Source of the DNA: Motilibacter peucedani
GTDB taxonomy: Bacteria; Actinomycetota; Actinomycetes; Motilibacterales; Motilibacteraceae
DNA: 64,000 nt
Assembly (NCBI RefSeq): GCF_003634695.1
Contig: NZ_RBWV01000012.1
Span: 272,058-336,057 of the forward strand
Direction: 5' to 3'
In this document: positions 1 through 8,815 of the stretch, piece by piece
Numbering within the stretch: position 1 is the first letter of the stretch
Layout: the number at the start of each line of letters is the position of its first letter
Notes under the pieces: model-generated
Database searches by the model: none
Told to the model about the DNA's origin: nothing
What the model saw: only the letters and a program-made list of their open reading frames with translations
Translations under genes and position numbers: made by a program

Positions 1-30
1 ATCGGCCTAGCCGATCAACATCGGGGCCCG

Positions 31-381
31 TCAGGGCTGGGACTTGGTGCGGTGGAGGAGCCAGTCGCGGTCGGTGCGGATGAGGGCGTAGCGGACGGGG
101 CCGCGTACGCCGTGCAGCACGAAGACGAGCCGCTTGTCGGTGCGGCTCTCCTCCTCCCACCAGCCGATGTCGGCGATGGACTTGTCGGCGTCGGTGTAGG
201 TCAGGTGGTCGAGGTCGTGGTCGGGCACGGCGACGGCGAGGCGGTTCTGGCCGGTGGCCTCGGGCAGGCCGCGGGGCACCGCCCACGAGCGGAGCACGCC
301 GTCCTCCTCGAGCCGCAGGTCGAAGTGCGGCCGCGGCTTGCGGTGGTCGTGCAGCACGAACGCCGGCCGGTCGTCGGTCAC
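31..381 (-). CDS. Stand-alone LigD-type 3'-phosphoesterase domain protein
   Basis: A 116-residue protein made almost entirely of a DNA ligase D N-terminal 3'-phosphoesterase domain, the domain that trims 3' phosphates and ribonucleotides during bacterial end joining. The family signature is visible: FVLHDH near residue 8, then HFDLRL (His19, Asp21, Arg23) and SWAVPRGLP, with a later PDH motif matching the second metal-ligand region. No ligase or polymerase domain is attached, so it is a single-domain paralogue, not ligD itself. The GTG start at 381 overlaps the stop of the upstream membrane-protein gene in GTGA, which favours translational coupling. Activity is inferred from family; the Tyr that usually follows the second His motif looks like His here. 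Confidence 0.8.
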   Translation of the reverse strand: MTDDRPAFVLHDHRKPRPHFDLRLEEDGVLRSWAVPRGLPEATGQNRLAVAVPDHDLDHLTYTDADKSIADIGWWEEESRTDKRLVFVLHGVRGPVRYALIRTDRDWLLHRTKSQP

Positions 382-899
382 CACCGCGACCTCGACCGGA
401 GAGCGGGACGTCGCCGCGCGTACGCAGCGGTGGCCACGAGCGCGAGGCCGCCGACCGCGACCTCCGCCGACGAGCCGTGCACGCCGTCCCGTCGCAGCTC
501 GACGAGGCGGCCGAAGACGTAGTCGTCGTCGGCCGGGGAACGCCGCGGGAGAGCCAGCGCCCGTTCGAGCGCCGCGTCGCGCGGGACGGTGCGGGTGCGC
601 CACCACCGGTCCTGCCAGACGACCGAGTCGGACAGCGGGTCTGCCTCGAGCCGCCACCACGGCCCGAGGCGCTGGACGCCGCCCGGCTCGACCGAGCGCG
701 GGGCGCCGCCACGCTCAGCGCGGACCAGCGCAGCGGCGGAGCCCTCCCGCGGCCACGTCCACCACACTGGCAGTGCGCACGCGGCCACCACCAGCGCGAG
801 CGCCGCGAGCACGACGCGCCGGGGGAGTCGCCGTCGCCGTGCAGCCCGACCAACGACGAGGGCGCCCGCCCCGGTTGGCACCGGCACGGACGCCCTCAT
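378..899 (-). CDS. Small two-helix membrane protein, unknown function
   Basis: A 173-residue protein with no family I recognise. It has a basic N-terminus (RRRRLPRR), a clear transmembrane segment at about residues 28-47 ending in WW, a soluble middle with several Trp residues (WWRLEADP, WQDRWWR), and a second weakly hydrophobic segment near the C-terminus followed by an Arg-rich tail. The layout suggests a loop of about 85 residues outside the membrane with both ends in the cytoplasm. It lies 11 bases downstream of aceE on the same strand and its stop overlaps the start of the phosphoesterase gene, so all three may be cotranscribed. Start ATG at 899 chosen because it follows aceE directly. 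Confidence 0.6.
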   Translation of the reverse strand: MRASVPVPTGAGALVVGRAARRRRLPRRVVLAALALVVAACALPVWWTWPREGSAAALVRAERGGAPRSVEPGGVQRLGPWWRLEADPLSDSVVWQDRWWRTRTVPRDAALERALALPRRSPADDDYVFGRLVELRRDGVHGSSAEVAVGGLALVATAAYARRRPALRSRSRW

Positions 900-910
900 G
901 GCGAGGAGCC

Positions 911-3655
911 TCAGCTCTCGCCGAGGGTGTTGCCGGCCCCTGCGGCGCGGATGTCGCCGAGCTGGTACTTCTCGACGGCCTCGCGGGCCGCCTCGGGCTT
1001 GACCCCGCCCTGCCTGGCCAGCTGGGCCAGCGTCGCGACCGTGATGGAGGCGGCGTCGACCTTGAAGTGCCGGCGCAGCGCTCCGCGGGTGTCGGACATG
1101 CCGAACCCGTCGGTGCCGAGCGAGGTCCAGTCGTGCTGCACCCACGGGCGGATGCCGTCGGGCACGGCCCGCATGTAGTCGGACACCGCGACCACGGGTC
1201 CCGGCGCGCCCGCCAGCTTGCGGGTCACGTAGGGCACGCGCTGCTCGCCGTCGGGAGAGAGCAGGTTGGCCGAGTCGCAGTCGAGGGCCTCGCGGCGCAG
1301 CTCGGTCCACGAGGTGGCCGACCACACGTCGGCCGACACGCCCCAGTCGTCGGCGAGCAGCTGCTGGGCCTCGAGCGCCCAGGTCAGCCCCACGCCCGAG
1401 GCGAGGATCTGCGCCTTCGCCGCGTCGGCGCCGAGGTCGGGCCCCGGTGCATAGCGGTAGAGGCCCTTGAGCAGCCCGTCGAGGTCGAGGTCGGCGGGCT
1501 GGGCCGGCTGGAGGTAGGGCTCGTTGTAGATCGTGAGGTAGTAGAAGACGTCCTCGGGGCTCTCGCCGTACATCCGCCGCAGGCCGTCGCGGAAGATGTG
1601 GCCCGCCTCGAAGGCGAACGCCGGGTCGTACCAGACGGCGGCCGGGTTGGTCGCCGCGATCAGCGGCGAGTGCCCGTCCTCGTGCTGGAGGCCCTCGCCG
1701 TTGAGCGTGGTGCGGCCGGCGGTGGCGCCGAGCAGGAAGCCGCGGCCGAGCTGGTCGCCCAGCTTCCACATCTGGTCGCCGGTGCGCTGGAACCCGAACA
1801 TCGAGTAGAAGATGTAGATCGGGATCATCGGCTCGCCGTGCGTCGCGTAGGACGTCGCGGCCGCGATGGTCGAGCCCATGGAGCCGGCCTCGGTGATGCC
1901 CTCGTGGAGCAGCTGGCCCTGGACCGACTCCTTGTAGGAGAGCAGCAGCGCGCGGTCGACCGCGTCGTAGCGCTGGCCGTGGGGCGAGTAGATCTTCGCC
2001 GTCGGGAACAGCGCGTCCATGCCGAAGGTGCGGGCCTCGTCGGGGATGACCGGGACGAAGCGCGACCCGATCTCCTTGTCCTTCATGAGGTCCTTGATGA
2101 GCCGGACCAGCGCCATCGTGGTGGCGACCGGCTGCTTGCCCGAGCCCTGCGCCATGGATGCGTACGCGGCGTCCCCGGGCAGCGTGAGCGTGCGCGGGGC
2201 GTCCACCCGGCGCGGCACCGAGCCGCCGAGCGCGGCCCGGCGGGCGCGGACGTACTGCACCTCGGGGGAGTCCTCGGCCGGCCGGTAGTAGGGCGGCAGG
2301 TCGGCGAGGTCCTCGTCGGTGAAGGGCATCTGCAGGACGTCGCGGAAGCGCTTGACGTCGTCCTTGGTGAGCTTCTTCATCTGGTGCGTGGCGTTGCGCG
2401 CCTCGAAGGACTGGATGCCCCAGCCCTTGACGGTCTGCACGAGGATGACGCTCGGGCGGCCCTGGTGCTCGGTCGCAGCCTTGAACGCCGCGTAGACCTT
2501 GCGCGGGTCGTGGCCGCCGCGGCGCAGGCTCTTGAGCCGCTCGTCGCTCCAGCCCTCGACCATCGCGGCGAGCTTCGGGTCGCGGCCCCAGAAGTGCTCG
2601 CGGAAGTAGGCGCCGGACTCGACCGAGTAGGTCTGCCACTGGCCGTCGGGCACCTCGCCGAGCGCCTCGGTGAGAACGCCGTCGACGTCCTGGGCGAGCA
2701 GCTCGTCCCACTCGCGGCCCCAGACGACCTTGATCACGTTCCAGCCCGCGCCACGGAAGTAGCCCTCGAGCTCCTGGATGATCTTGCCGTTGCCGCGGAC
2801 CGGGCCGTCGAGGCGCTGCAGGTTGCAGTTGACGACCCAGGTGAGGTTGTCGAGGCCCTCGCGGGCGCCGACGCCGAGCGCGCCGAGCGACTCGACCTCG
2901 TCCATCTCGCCGTCGCCGAGGAATGCCCACACCCGGCAGCCGGAGACGTCCTTGATGCCGCGGTTGGTGAGGTACTTGTTGAACCGCGCCTGGTAGATCG
3001 AGTCGATCGGGCCGAGGCCCATCGACACGGTCGGGAACTCCCAGAAGTCCGGCATCAGCCGGGGGTGGGGGTAGGACGGCAGGCCGCGGCCGGGGCCGGT
3101 CAGCTCCTGGCGGAACGAGTCGAGGTCGTCCTCGCTCAGGCGGCCCTCGAGGAACGCACGGCCGTAGACGCCGGGCGACGCGTGGCCCTGGAAGAAGATC
3201 TGGTCGCCGCCGCCGGGCGCGTCCTTGCCCTGGAAGAACGAGTTGAAGCCGGTCTCGTAGAGCAGCGCGGACGACGCGTAGGACGCGATGTGCCCGCCGA
3301 CGCCGACTCCCGGGCGCTGCGCGCGGGTGACCATGACCGCGGCGTTCCAGCGGTTGATCGCCTCGATGCGGGCCTCGAGCGCCTCGTCACCGGGGAACTC
3401 CGGCTCGGCCTCGACCGGGATCGTGTTGACGTAGTCGGTGCGCACCAGCGAGGGCAGCCCGATGTCGGACGCGCCGGCGCGCTCCAGCAGCGTGCGCAGG
3501 ACGAAGCGGCTGCGCTCCGGCCCGGCGTGCGCGACGAGGGCCTCGAGCGAGTCGAGCCACTCCTGGGTCTCCGCCGGGTCCGCGTCGGGGTGCGACGGGG
3601 CGACGGTCTGGGCCGGGGAACTGGGTACGCCCACCGGTGTCTGCTTGTCTGCCAC
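911..3655 (-). CDS. aceE: Pyruvate dehydrogenase E1 component, homodimeric
   Basis: Thiamine-diphosphate E1 subunit of the pyruvate dehydrogenase complex; decarboxylates pyruvate and acetylates the lipoyl groups of E2. The 914 residues match the homodimeric AceE family in length. The TPP-binding motif is visible as GDGEMDE followed by [14 protein letters not shown], preceded by HIASYAS and FFQGHASPG blocks typical of the family. E2 and E3 are encoded about 52 kb away in this window (55137-58508), with lipA and lipB nearby. The gene starts with GTG at 3655 and has no strong ribosome binding site; the divergent YjbQ gene begins 73 bases away, so the two share a short promoter region. Confidence 0.97.
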   Translation of the reverse strand: MADKQTPVGVPSSPAQTVAPSHPDADPAETQEWLDSLEALVAHAGPERSRFVLRTLLERAGASDIGLPSLVRTDYVNTIPVEAEPEFPGDEALEARIEAINRWNAAVMVTRAQRPGVGVGGHIASYASSALLYETGFNSFFQGKDAPGGGDQIFFQGHASPGVYGRAFLEGRLSEDDLDSFRQELTGPGRGLPSYPHPRLMPDFWEFPTVSMGLGPIDSIYQARFNKYLTNRGIKDVSGCRVWAFLGDGEMDEVESLGALGVGAREGLDNLTWVVNCNLQRLDGPVRGNGKIIQELEGYFRGAGWNVIKVVWGREWDELLAQDVDGVLTEALGEVPDGQWQTYSVESGAYFREHFWGRDPKLAAMVEGWSDERLKSLRRGGHDPRKVYAAFKAATEHQGRPSVILVQTVKGWGIQSFEARNATHQMKKLTKDDVKRFRDVLQMPFTDEDLADLPPYYRPAEDSPEVQYVRARRAALGGSVPRRVDAPRTLTLPGDAAYASMAQGSGKQPVATTMALVRLIKDLMKDKEIGSRFVPVIPDEARTFGMDALFPTAKIYSPHGQRYDAVDRALLLSYKESVQGQLLHEGITEAGSMGSTIAAATSYATHGEPMIPIYIFYSMFGFQRTGDQMWKLGDQLGRGFLLGATAGRTTLNGEGLQHEDGHSPLIAATNPAAVWYDPAFAFEAGHIFRDGLRRMYGESPEDVFYYLTIYNEPYLQPAQPADLDLDGLLKGLYRYAPGPDLGADAAKAQILASGVGLTWALEAQQLLADDWGVSADVWSATSWTELRREALDCDSANLLSPDGEQRVPYVTRKLAGAPGPVVAVSDYMRAVPDGIRPWVQHDWTSLGTDGFGMSDTRGALRRHFKVDAASITVATLAQLARQGGVKPEAAREAVEKYQLGDIRAAGAGNTLGES

Positions 3656-3728
3656 GGGTCCAGTGTCCTACCCGACCGCCCCATCCGTCACCACGGGGTC
3701 CTCCGGCCGCTGGTGAGAGGCTCCTCGC

Positions 3729-4142
3729 ATGCAGACCCTGGTGCTCCACGTCCCCACCGGCGGGCGCGAGGCGGCCGTCGACCTGACCCGCCGCTGCGCC
3801 CAGTTCGTCGCCCAGGCCAGCGGCGGGGGCGACGGGCTGCTCTCGCTGTGGGTGCCGCACGCGACGGCGGGGATCGCGGTCATCGAGACCGGCGCGGGCA
3901 GCGACGACGACCTGCTCGCGGCGCTGCGCGACCTGCTGCCGGCCGACGACCGCTGGCGCCACCGGCACGGTACGCCGGGGCACGGCCGCGACCACGTGCT
4001 GCCTGCGCTGGTGCCGCCGCACGCCACCGTGCCCGTCCTCGGCGGGCACCTGGCCCTGGGCACCTGGCAGTCGCTGGTGCTCGTCGACACCAACGTCGAC
4101 AACCCGCAGCGCGAGGTGCGGCTCAGCTTCCTGTCGGGCTGA
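3729..4142 (+). CDS. YjbQ/UPF0047 family protein
   Basis: A 137-residue member of the YjbQ (UPF0047) family, a small trimeric fold; some members have weak thiamine-phosphate synthase activity, but the physiological role is uncertain. Conserved blocks are present in order: HATAGIAV near residue 40, HGTPGHGRDHV near residue 83, and LALGTWQ near residue 113. These carry the His/Asp residues of the putative active site. It is divergent from aceE, an enzyme that needs thiamine diphosphate; a link is suggestive only. The ATG at 3729 is preceded by GAGAGG about nine bases upstream. Confidence 0.88.
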   Translation: MQTLVLHVPTGGREAAVDLTRRCAQFVAQASGGGDGLLSLWVPHATAGIAVIETGAGSDDDLLAALRDLLPADDRWRHRHGTPGHGRDHVLPALVPPHATVPVLGGHLALGTWQSLVLVDTNVDNPQREVRLSFLSG

Positions 4143-4150
4143 CGGGAGCG

Positions 4151-4390
4151 CTACTCCTCGCCGTCCGCGCGGCGCAGGGAGGTGGCGCGCAGGCCGTGCT
4201 CGCCGGAGACGTACGCGACGGCGACCAGGTCGCCGACCTCGACGTCCCAGCCCTCGACGTCGTCGACGACGTCGGCGCTGACCGCGATCTCGCTCGGCAC
4301 GCCGTGGGCGACGACCGCGCCGACCCCCTCGGGCGCGTCCCAGCGCACGACGCGTCCGGTGGCGTGCGAGGCGTCGCTGGTGCGGCTCAT
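4151..4390 (-). CDS. Cold-shock-domain-like small protein
   Basis: A 79-residue acidic protein. Its start TGRVVRWDAPEGVGAVV and end GLRATSLRR follow the register of bacterial cold-shock domains (GxVKWFxxxKGFGFI ... A.NV), but the aromatic RNP1/RNP2 residues that bind nucleic acid are mostly missing (GVGAVV instead of GFGFI). It may therefore be a degenerate OB-fold protein rather than a working RNA chaperone. The start was set at ATG 4390 (MSRTSD) because residues further upstream show no similarity. It is convergent with the YjbQ gene, 8 bases apart, and divergent from the DUF3052-ahpE pair. Confidence 0.6.
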   Translation of the reverse strand: MSRTSDASHATGRVVRWDAPEGVGAVVAHGVPSEIAVSADVVDDVEGWDVEVGDLVAVAYVSGEHGLRATSLRRADGEE

Positions 4391-4541
4391 GGCCCGCATT
4401 CTGCCGTCGCGCCCGACCGGCCCGGCACGCCGGGGGAGCGCCAATACGGGCGTTGCGCTTGCGCATCGCTCCGCGTGGGGCGTTGACTACCCCGCAACCG
4501 GTCCCCGACCACGGGTGGGGCCACGCACGTGGAGGAGCACG

Positions 4542-4973
4542 GTGAGCGCGACCGCCGGTCCCACCGAGGGCCAGCGCACCCTGGCGTCCAGGCTCGGCAT
4601 GCAGCCCGGTCAGGTCGTCCAGGAGCTGGGCTACGACGACGACTGCGACGCCGAGCTGCGTGCCTCCATCGAGGAGGTCACGGGCAACGCCCTGGTGGGC
4701 GAGGACCCCGACGACGTCGTCGACGTGGTCGTCATGTGGTGGCGCGAGGACGACGGCGACCTCGTCGACGCCCTCGTCGACGCCCTGACCGACCTGGCCG
4801 ACGGCGGCGTCGTCTGGCTGCTGTCCCCCAAGACCGGCCGCTCCGGGCACGTCGAGCCGAGCGACATCGGCGACGCCGCGCCCACCGCCGGCCTCTCCGC
4901 CACGAGCAGCATCAGCGCGAGCCGCGAGTGGCAGGGCACCCGCCTGGTCGCTCCCAAGGCCTCTCGCAAGTGA
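4542..4973 (+). CDS. DUF3052 family protein
   Basis: A 143-residue actinobacterial protein of the DUF3052 family (M. tuberculosis Rv2239c type, from memory). The usual pattern is seen: LASRLGMQPGQVVQELGYD at residues 14-32, an acidic central part ending DDVVDVVVMWWREDDGDL, a hydrophobic VVWLLSPKTGR strand-loop, and a C-terminal SREWQGTRLV. No catalytic residue can be assigned; the function is unknown. It begins with GTG at 4542 after GGAGGAGCAC, a good ribosome binding site. Its stop overlaps the ahpE start in GTGA, so the two are coupled. The same DUF3052-AhpE-AceE neighbourhood is kept in mycobacteria and streptomycetes. Confidence 0.9.
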   Translation: MSATAGPTEGQRTLASRLGMQPGQVVQELGYDDDCDAELRASIEEVTGNALVGEDPDDVVDVVVMWWREDDGDLVDALVDALTDLADGGVVWLLSPKTGRSGHVEPSDIGDAAPTAGLSATSSISASREWQGTRLVAPKASRK

Positions 4974-5422
4974 GGCTGGGCGACCCCGCGCCCGCCTTCA
5001 CCCTCGAGGACACCCACGGCACTCCGGTCTCGCTCGCGAGCCTGCGCGGCACCCGCGTGCTGCTCGTCTTCTTCCCGCACGCCTTCACCCCGGTCTGCAC
5101 CGGCGAGGTCGCCGAGCTCGACGGGCTGCGCGAGGCGCTGGCGGGCCACGGCGTACGCGTCCTCGGCGTCTCGTGCGACCCCGCGCCCGCGCTGCGGGCC
5201 TTCGCCGAGCAGCAGGGCTTCGGCTTCGACCTGCTCTCCGACTTCTGGCCGCACGGCGCCGCGGCCCGCTCCTACGGCGTCTTCGGCGAAGCCCGGGGCA
5301 TCGCCGGGCGCGGCAGCTTCCTCGTCGACGAGGACGGCCTGCTGCGCTGGTCGGTCCTCAGCAGCGGCGGGGAGCCGCGCGACGCGGCCGGCTACCTGGC
5401 TGCGGCGGCTGCTCTAGGCTGA
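4970..5422 (+). CDS. ahpE: AhpE-type peroxiredoxin
   Basis: A 150-residue thiol peroxidase that reduces hydroperoxides. The peroxidatic Cys is Cys43 in HAFTPVCTGE, inside the PxxxT/SxxC motif. AhpE-type one-Cys enzymes use mycothiol/mycoredoxin for recycling in actinobacteria (family knowledge). GDPAPAFTLED at the N-terminus and GVFGEARGIAGRGSFLVD in the C-terminal half match the AhpE subgroup. The GTG start at 4970 lies inside the stop of the DUF3052 gene. tRNA-Val begins 12 bases after its stop. Confidence 0.93.
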   Translation: MRLGDPAPAFTLEDTHGTPVSLASLRGTRVLLVFFPHAFTPVCTGEVAELDGLREALAGHGVRVLGVSCDPAPALRAFAEQQGFGFDLLSDFWPHGAAARSYGVFGEARGIAGRGSFLVDEDGLLRWSVLSSGGEPRDAAGYLAAAAALG

Positions 5423-5434
5423 GCACGCGCTGAC

Positions 5435-5506
5435 GGGCCTGTAGCTCAGTGGTAGAGCATCTCGTTTACACCGAGAGGGTCGGCGGTTCGAAACCGTCCG
5501 GGCCCA
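5435..5506 (+). tRNA. tRNA-Val (anticodon TAC)
   Basis: A 72-nucleotide cloverleaf. The acceptor strands GGGCCTG (5435-5441) and CGGGCCC (5499-5505) pair with one T-G wobble. The D arm is GCTC-AGTGGTA-GAGC, the anticodon stem TCTCG/CGAGA with loop TTTACAC gives anticodon TAC, and the T arm reads GGCGG-TTCGAAA-CCGTC. It reads the GTA valine codon, which is rare in this genome. The discriminator A is followed by CCG, so CCA is not fully encoded. It sits between ahpE and a small zinc-ribbon gene. Confidence 0.95.
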
Positions 5507-5529
5507 CCGTCCCTCGCGAGGAGGTCGTC

Positions 5530-5706
5530 CTGCACCGCCTGCACTGCACCCGGTGCCACGCGTCGTGGCCCGACGAGTCGGGCGGCGACCCGTCGACCCG
5601 CGTGTGCCCGGTCTGCTCGCTCGAGGTGACCGGCAACCCCAACGCCCACGGCAGCCCCTCGCCCGCCGAGGACCTGCTGGCCACCGAGCTGGAGCCGCCC
5701 GCGTGA
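5530..5706 (+). CDS. Small zinc-ribbon protein, start uncertain
   Basis: A short protein (58 residues as drawn) with two CxxC pairs, CTRC and CPVC, about 20 residues apart, which should bind one zinc ion. Its stop overlaps the GTG of the Nif3-family gene in GTGA, supporting a real translated gene coupled to the next one. No ATG, GTG or TTG lies between the end of tRNA-Val and the first CxxC in this frame. The only options are CTG at 5530 or a start inside the tRNA (ATG at 5449). I drew the CTG; translation from a processed tRNA-mRNA transcript is also possible. Function unknown. Confidence 0.5.
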   Translation: MHRLHCTRCHASWPDESGGDPSTRVCPVCSLEVTGNPNAHGSPSPAEDLLATELEPPA

Positions 5707-6851
5707 CCGCCACGCTCGCGCAGGTCGTCGCGGCGCTCGAGGGCCTCTGGGACCCGCGCACCGCCGAGAGCTGGGACGCGGTGGGCACGGTCTGCGGCGA
5801 CCCTGACGCCGAGGTCCGACGCATCCTGATGGCGGTCGACCCCGTCGAGCAGACTGTCGACGAGGCGGTCGAGGACGGCTTCGACCTGCTGGTCACCCAC
5901 CACCCGCTCTACCTGCGAGGCACCTCGACGGTGTCGGCGGCCACACCCAAGGGCCGGCTGGTGCACCGGCTGATCCGCAGCGGCGTCGGCCTGCACGTCG
6001 CCCACACCAACGCCGACGCGGCGGTGCCCGGCGTGTCCGACGCGCTGGCCCGGGCGGTCGGCGTCGAGGGGCCGCTGGAGCCGCTCGACCCGCAGCCGGC
6101 CGACCCGCTCGACAAGATCGTCGTCTTCGTCCCGGCAGCGCAGGCCGAGCAGGTGGTCGACGCTCTGGCGGCCGCGGGCGCCGGGGAGCTCGGCGACTAC
6201 TCGCGCGCCGCCAACCTCTCGGACTCGACCGGTACGTTCCGGCCCGGTCCCGGCGCGCACCCGAGCGTCGGGCGCGCGGGGGAGTCGGCGTACGTCGCGG
6301 AGACCCGCGTCGAGATGGTGCTGCCGCGCGCGCGGCGGGCGGCGGTGGTGGCGGCCATGCGCGCGGCGCACCCCTACGAGGAGCCGGCCTTCGACGTGCT
6401 GGAGCTCGCGCTCCCTGCCGGTCCCCGCGGCATCGGGCGGGTCGGGCGGCTGGCCCGGCCCGTGGCGCTCGACGAGTTCGCCGCGCGGGTGGCCTCGGCG
6501 CTGCCGCCCACGGTGGTCGGCGTGCGCACCGCGGGCGATCCTGACGCGGTCGTCGAGCGCGTGGCGGTCTGCGGCGGGTCGGGGGACTCCTTCGTCGCGG
6601 CGGCGACGGCGGCGGGCGCCGACGCCTACGTCACCGCCGACCTTCGTCACCACCCGGTCTCCGAGTCGCAGCTCGCAGGGGGTCCGGCGCTGCTCGACGT
6701 GGGGCACTGGGCCAGCGAGTGGCCGTGGCTCGCCCAGGCGGCGCAGCAGATCGTGACCGTGCTGTCGGAGTCCGGCACTACGGTGGAGGTCGAGGTCTCG
6801 GAGACCTGCACCGACCCGTGGACGATCCAGAGCAGCGTCCCCGACTGGTGA
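5703..6851 (+). CDS. Nif3-like dinuclear metal centre protein
   Basis: A 382-residue protein of the NIF3/YbgI (GTP cyclohydrolase I type 2/NIF3) family, a toroidal hexamer with a two-metal site. Metal ligands are visible in THHPL (near residue 66), HTNAD (near residue 100) and, near the C-terminus, DVGHWASE. Between the two halves lies an extra domain of about 110 residues (DKIVVFVPA ... MRAAHPYEEPAFDV) that resembles the PII-like insert of longer Nif3 proteins. The biochemical role of the family is unsettled. It is followed by the coiled-coil zinc-ribbon gene after 25 bases, a pairing kept in many actinobacteria. Confidence 0.93.
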   Translation: MTATLAQVVAALEGLWDPRTAESWDAVGTVCGDPDAEVRRILMAVDPVEQTVDEAVEDGFDLLVTHHPLYLRGTSTVSAATPKGRLVHRLIRSGVGLHVAHTNADAAVPGVSDALARAVGVEGPLEPLDPQPADPLDKIVVFVPAAQAEQVVDALAAAGAGELGDYSRAANLSDSTGTFRPGPGAHPSVGRAGESAYVAETRVEMVLPRARRAAVVAAMRAAHPYEEPAFDVLELALPAGPRGIGRVGRLARPVALDEFAARVASALPPTVVGVRTAGDPDAVVERVAVCGGSGDSFVAAATAAGADAYVTADLRHHPVSESQLAGGPALLDVGHWASEWPWLAQAAQQIVTVLSESGTTVEVEVSETCTDPWTIQSSVPDW

Positions 6852-6876
6852 CCGGAAGAGCAGCGAGGAGCAGGCG

Positions 6877-7620
6877 TTGAAGGCAGACCCGTCGGAGCAG
6901 CTGCGGCTGCTCGACCTGCAGGCCCTCGACACCCGGCTCGACCAGCTCGAGCACCGGCGGCACTCCATGCCGGAGCTCGCGGAGATCGCCGCCCTCGACA
7001 AGGAGCTCGCGCACCTGCGCAACCTGCTCGTGGCGGCCGAGACCCAGCTCTCCGACCTCGAGCGCGAGCGGGCGCGGGCCGAGACCGACGTCGAGCAGGT
7101 GCGCACCCGCGTGCGCCGCGACCGCGACCGCATGGACTCCGGGCGCATCACCAACTCCAAGGAGCTCGTCGAGCTGTCCTCCGAGCTCGAGTCGCTCGCC
7201 CGGCGCCAGTCGGTGCTCGAGGACGTCGAGCTCGAGGTCATGGAGCGCATCGAGGTCTCCTCGGCCGAGCACCAGCGCGTGAGCGTCGACGTGGCCGCGG
7301 TCGAGGAGAAGCGGGCCGCCGCCGCAGGCCGCCGCGACGCCGTGCTGGCCGAGGTCGACGGCGAGGCCGCCCTCACCACCTCGGCGCGCGAGGCCGTCGT
7401 GCGCGACATCGGGCCGCAGCTGCTCGCGCTCTACGACAAGGTCCGCGCGTCCTCGGGCGGGCTCGGCGCCGCCGAGCTCAAGGCGCGCCGCTGCCAGGGC
7501 TGCCGGCTCGAGCTCAACACCGTCGACCTGAGCACCTTCCGCGACGCCGCGCCCGACGAGGTGCTGCGCTGCGAGGAGTGCCGCCGCATCCTGGTGCGCA
7601 CCCCCGAGTCCGGGCTGTGA
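6877..7620 (+). CDS. Coiled-coil C4 zinc-ribbon protein
   Basis: A 247-residue protein of the type found between Nif3 and RNase H in actinobacteria (M. tuberculosis Rv2229c type). Residues about 1-170 are a long heptad-rich alpha-helical hairpin packed with Glu, Leu and Arg. The C-terminal 60 residues hold a zinc ribbon with CQGC and CEEC pairs. The family is widespread, and related proteins in other bacteria have been linked to translation or flagellar regulation, but this one has no proven role. It starts with TTG at 6877 after GAGGAG, which decides the start. Confidence 0.88.
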   Translation: MKADPSEQLRLLDLQALDTRLDQLEHRRHSMPELAEIAALDKELAHLRNLLVAAETQLSDLERERARAETDVEQVRTRVRRDRDRMDSGRITNSKELVELSSELESLARRQSVLEDVELEVMERIEVSSAEHQRVSVDVAAVEEKRAAAAGRRDAVLAEVDGEAALTTSAREAVVRDIGPQLLALYDKVRASSGGLGAAELKARRCQGCRLELNTVDLSTFRDAAPDEVLRCEECRRILVRTPESGL

Positions 7621-7633
7621 CGGTGCCGGAGCT

Positions 7634-8812
7634 GTGACGGGTCGCAGGCTGGTCGTCGAGGCCGACGGCGGCTCGCGCGGCAACCCCGGGCCCGCGGGCT
7701 ACGGCGCGCTGGTCAAGGACGCGGTCACGGGCGAGCTGCTCGCCGAGCGGGCCGAGGCCATCGGCAGGGAGACCAACAACGTCGCCGAGTACCGCGGCCT
7801 GATCGCCGGGCTCGAGGCCGCCCGCGAGATCGACCCGGAGGCGCGGGTCGAGGTGCGCATGGACAGCAAGCTCGTGGTCGAGCAGATGAGCGGGCGCTGG
7901 AAGGTCAAGCACCCTTCGATGCAGCCGCTGGCCCTGCGGGCGCGCGCGGTCTTCCCGCCCGGCCAGGTGTCGTTCTCCTGGATCCCGCGCGAGATCAACA
8001 AGCACGCCGACCGGCTCGCGAACGAGGCGATGGACGCGGCCGCGCGCGGCACCACGTGGGTGGCGCCGGGCCTGTCGCCCGAGCGCGGCGAGCCCGCACA
8101 GCCGGAGCCGGTGCAGGAGCCGCGCGCCGGCTCCCGGCTCGTCGGCTGGGACGACCCCGGCGCGCCGACCACGACGGTGCTCGTGCGCCACGGCGAGACG
8201 GCACACACGGTGGCCAAGGTGTTCTGCGGCCGCGACGGCCTCGACCCCGGTCTGACCGAGCGCGGCCGCGCGCAGGCGGCGGCGGTCGGCCGGGCGCTCG
8301 CGGCGGGCTTCACCGACGACGCACCGGTCGCGGTGGTCTGCTCGCCGCTGCGCCGGGCCCGCGAGACCGCCGACGAGGTCGCGGCGGCGCTCGGGCTCGA
8401 AGTGCGCGTCGACGACGCCTTCGTCGAGGCGTCGTTCGGGCAGTGGGACGGGCTCGGCTTCGCCGCTGTGCGCGAGCGGTGGCCGGCCGAGCTGCAGGCC
8501 TGGCTCGACGACTCGGCCGTGGCGCCGCCGGGCGGCGAGAGCCTCGACCAGGTGCACCGGCGGGTGCGCCTCGGTCGCGACAAGCTGCTCGCGCGCTACC
8601 CCGGGCGCACCGTCGTGGTCGTGAGCCACGTGACGCCCATCGGCCAGCTGACGCGGCTCGCGCTCGACGCCCCACCGGCCACCGTCTACCGCGTCGAGCT
8701 CTCTCCGGGCTCGCTCCACGTGCTGCGCTGGTGGCCCGACGGCGGGTCCTCCGTGCGCGCGCTCAACGCGACGACGCACCTCGCGGGCATCGCCGCGCCC
8801 GACTTCGTCTGA
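7634..8812 (+). CDS. Bifunctional RNase HI / histidine phosphatase
   Basis: A 392-residue fusion. Residues 1-135 are RNase H type I with the acidic catalytic residues visible in VEADGGSRGNPG (Asp), NNVAEYRGL (Glu), RMDSKLVV (Asp) and HADRLANEAMD (Asp); it would cut RNA in RNA/DNA hybrids. After a Pro/Ala linker, residues about 178-385 are a histidine phosphatase of the phosphoglycerate mutase fold with LVRHGET (catalytic His186) and a second His in VVVSHVTPIG. M. tuberculosis Rv2228c has this architecture, and there the C-terminal domain has acid and alpha-ribazole phosphatase activity. The GTG start lies 13 bases after the upstream stop. Confidence 0.95.
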   Translation: MTGRRLVVEADGGSRGNPGPAGYGALVKDAVTGELLAERAEAIGRETNNVAEYRGLIAGLEAAREIDPEARVEVRMDSKLVVEQMSGRWKVKHPSMQPLALRARAVFPPGQVSFSWIPREINKHADRLANEAMDAAARGTTWVAPGLSPERGEPAQPEPVQEPRAGSRLVGWDDPGAPTTTVLVRHGETAHTVAKVFCGRDGLDPGLTERGRAQAAAVGRALAAGFTDDAPVAVVCSPLRRARETADEVAAALGLEVRVDDAFVEASFGQWDGLGFAAVRERWPAELQAWLDDSAVAPPGGESLDQVHRRVRLGRDKLLARYPGRTVVVVSHVTPIGQLTRLALDAPPATVYRVELSPGSLHVLRWWPDGGSSVRALNATTHLAGIAAPDFV

Positions 8813-8815
8813 CGT

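Noticed and set aside
254-4486. A 1410-codon + strand open frame opposite aceE
   Set aside because: aceE is unmistakable on the minus strand; the + frame has Arg/Ala/Gly-rich composition and no recognisable motif.
4482-4511. TTGACT near 4483 as a -35 element for the DUF3052-ahpE pair
   Set aside because: No -10-like hexamer appears at 16-18 bases downstream, so I did not annotate a promoter.
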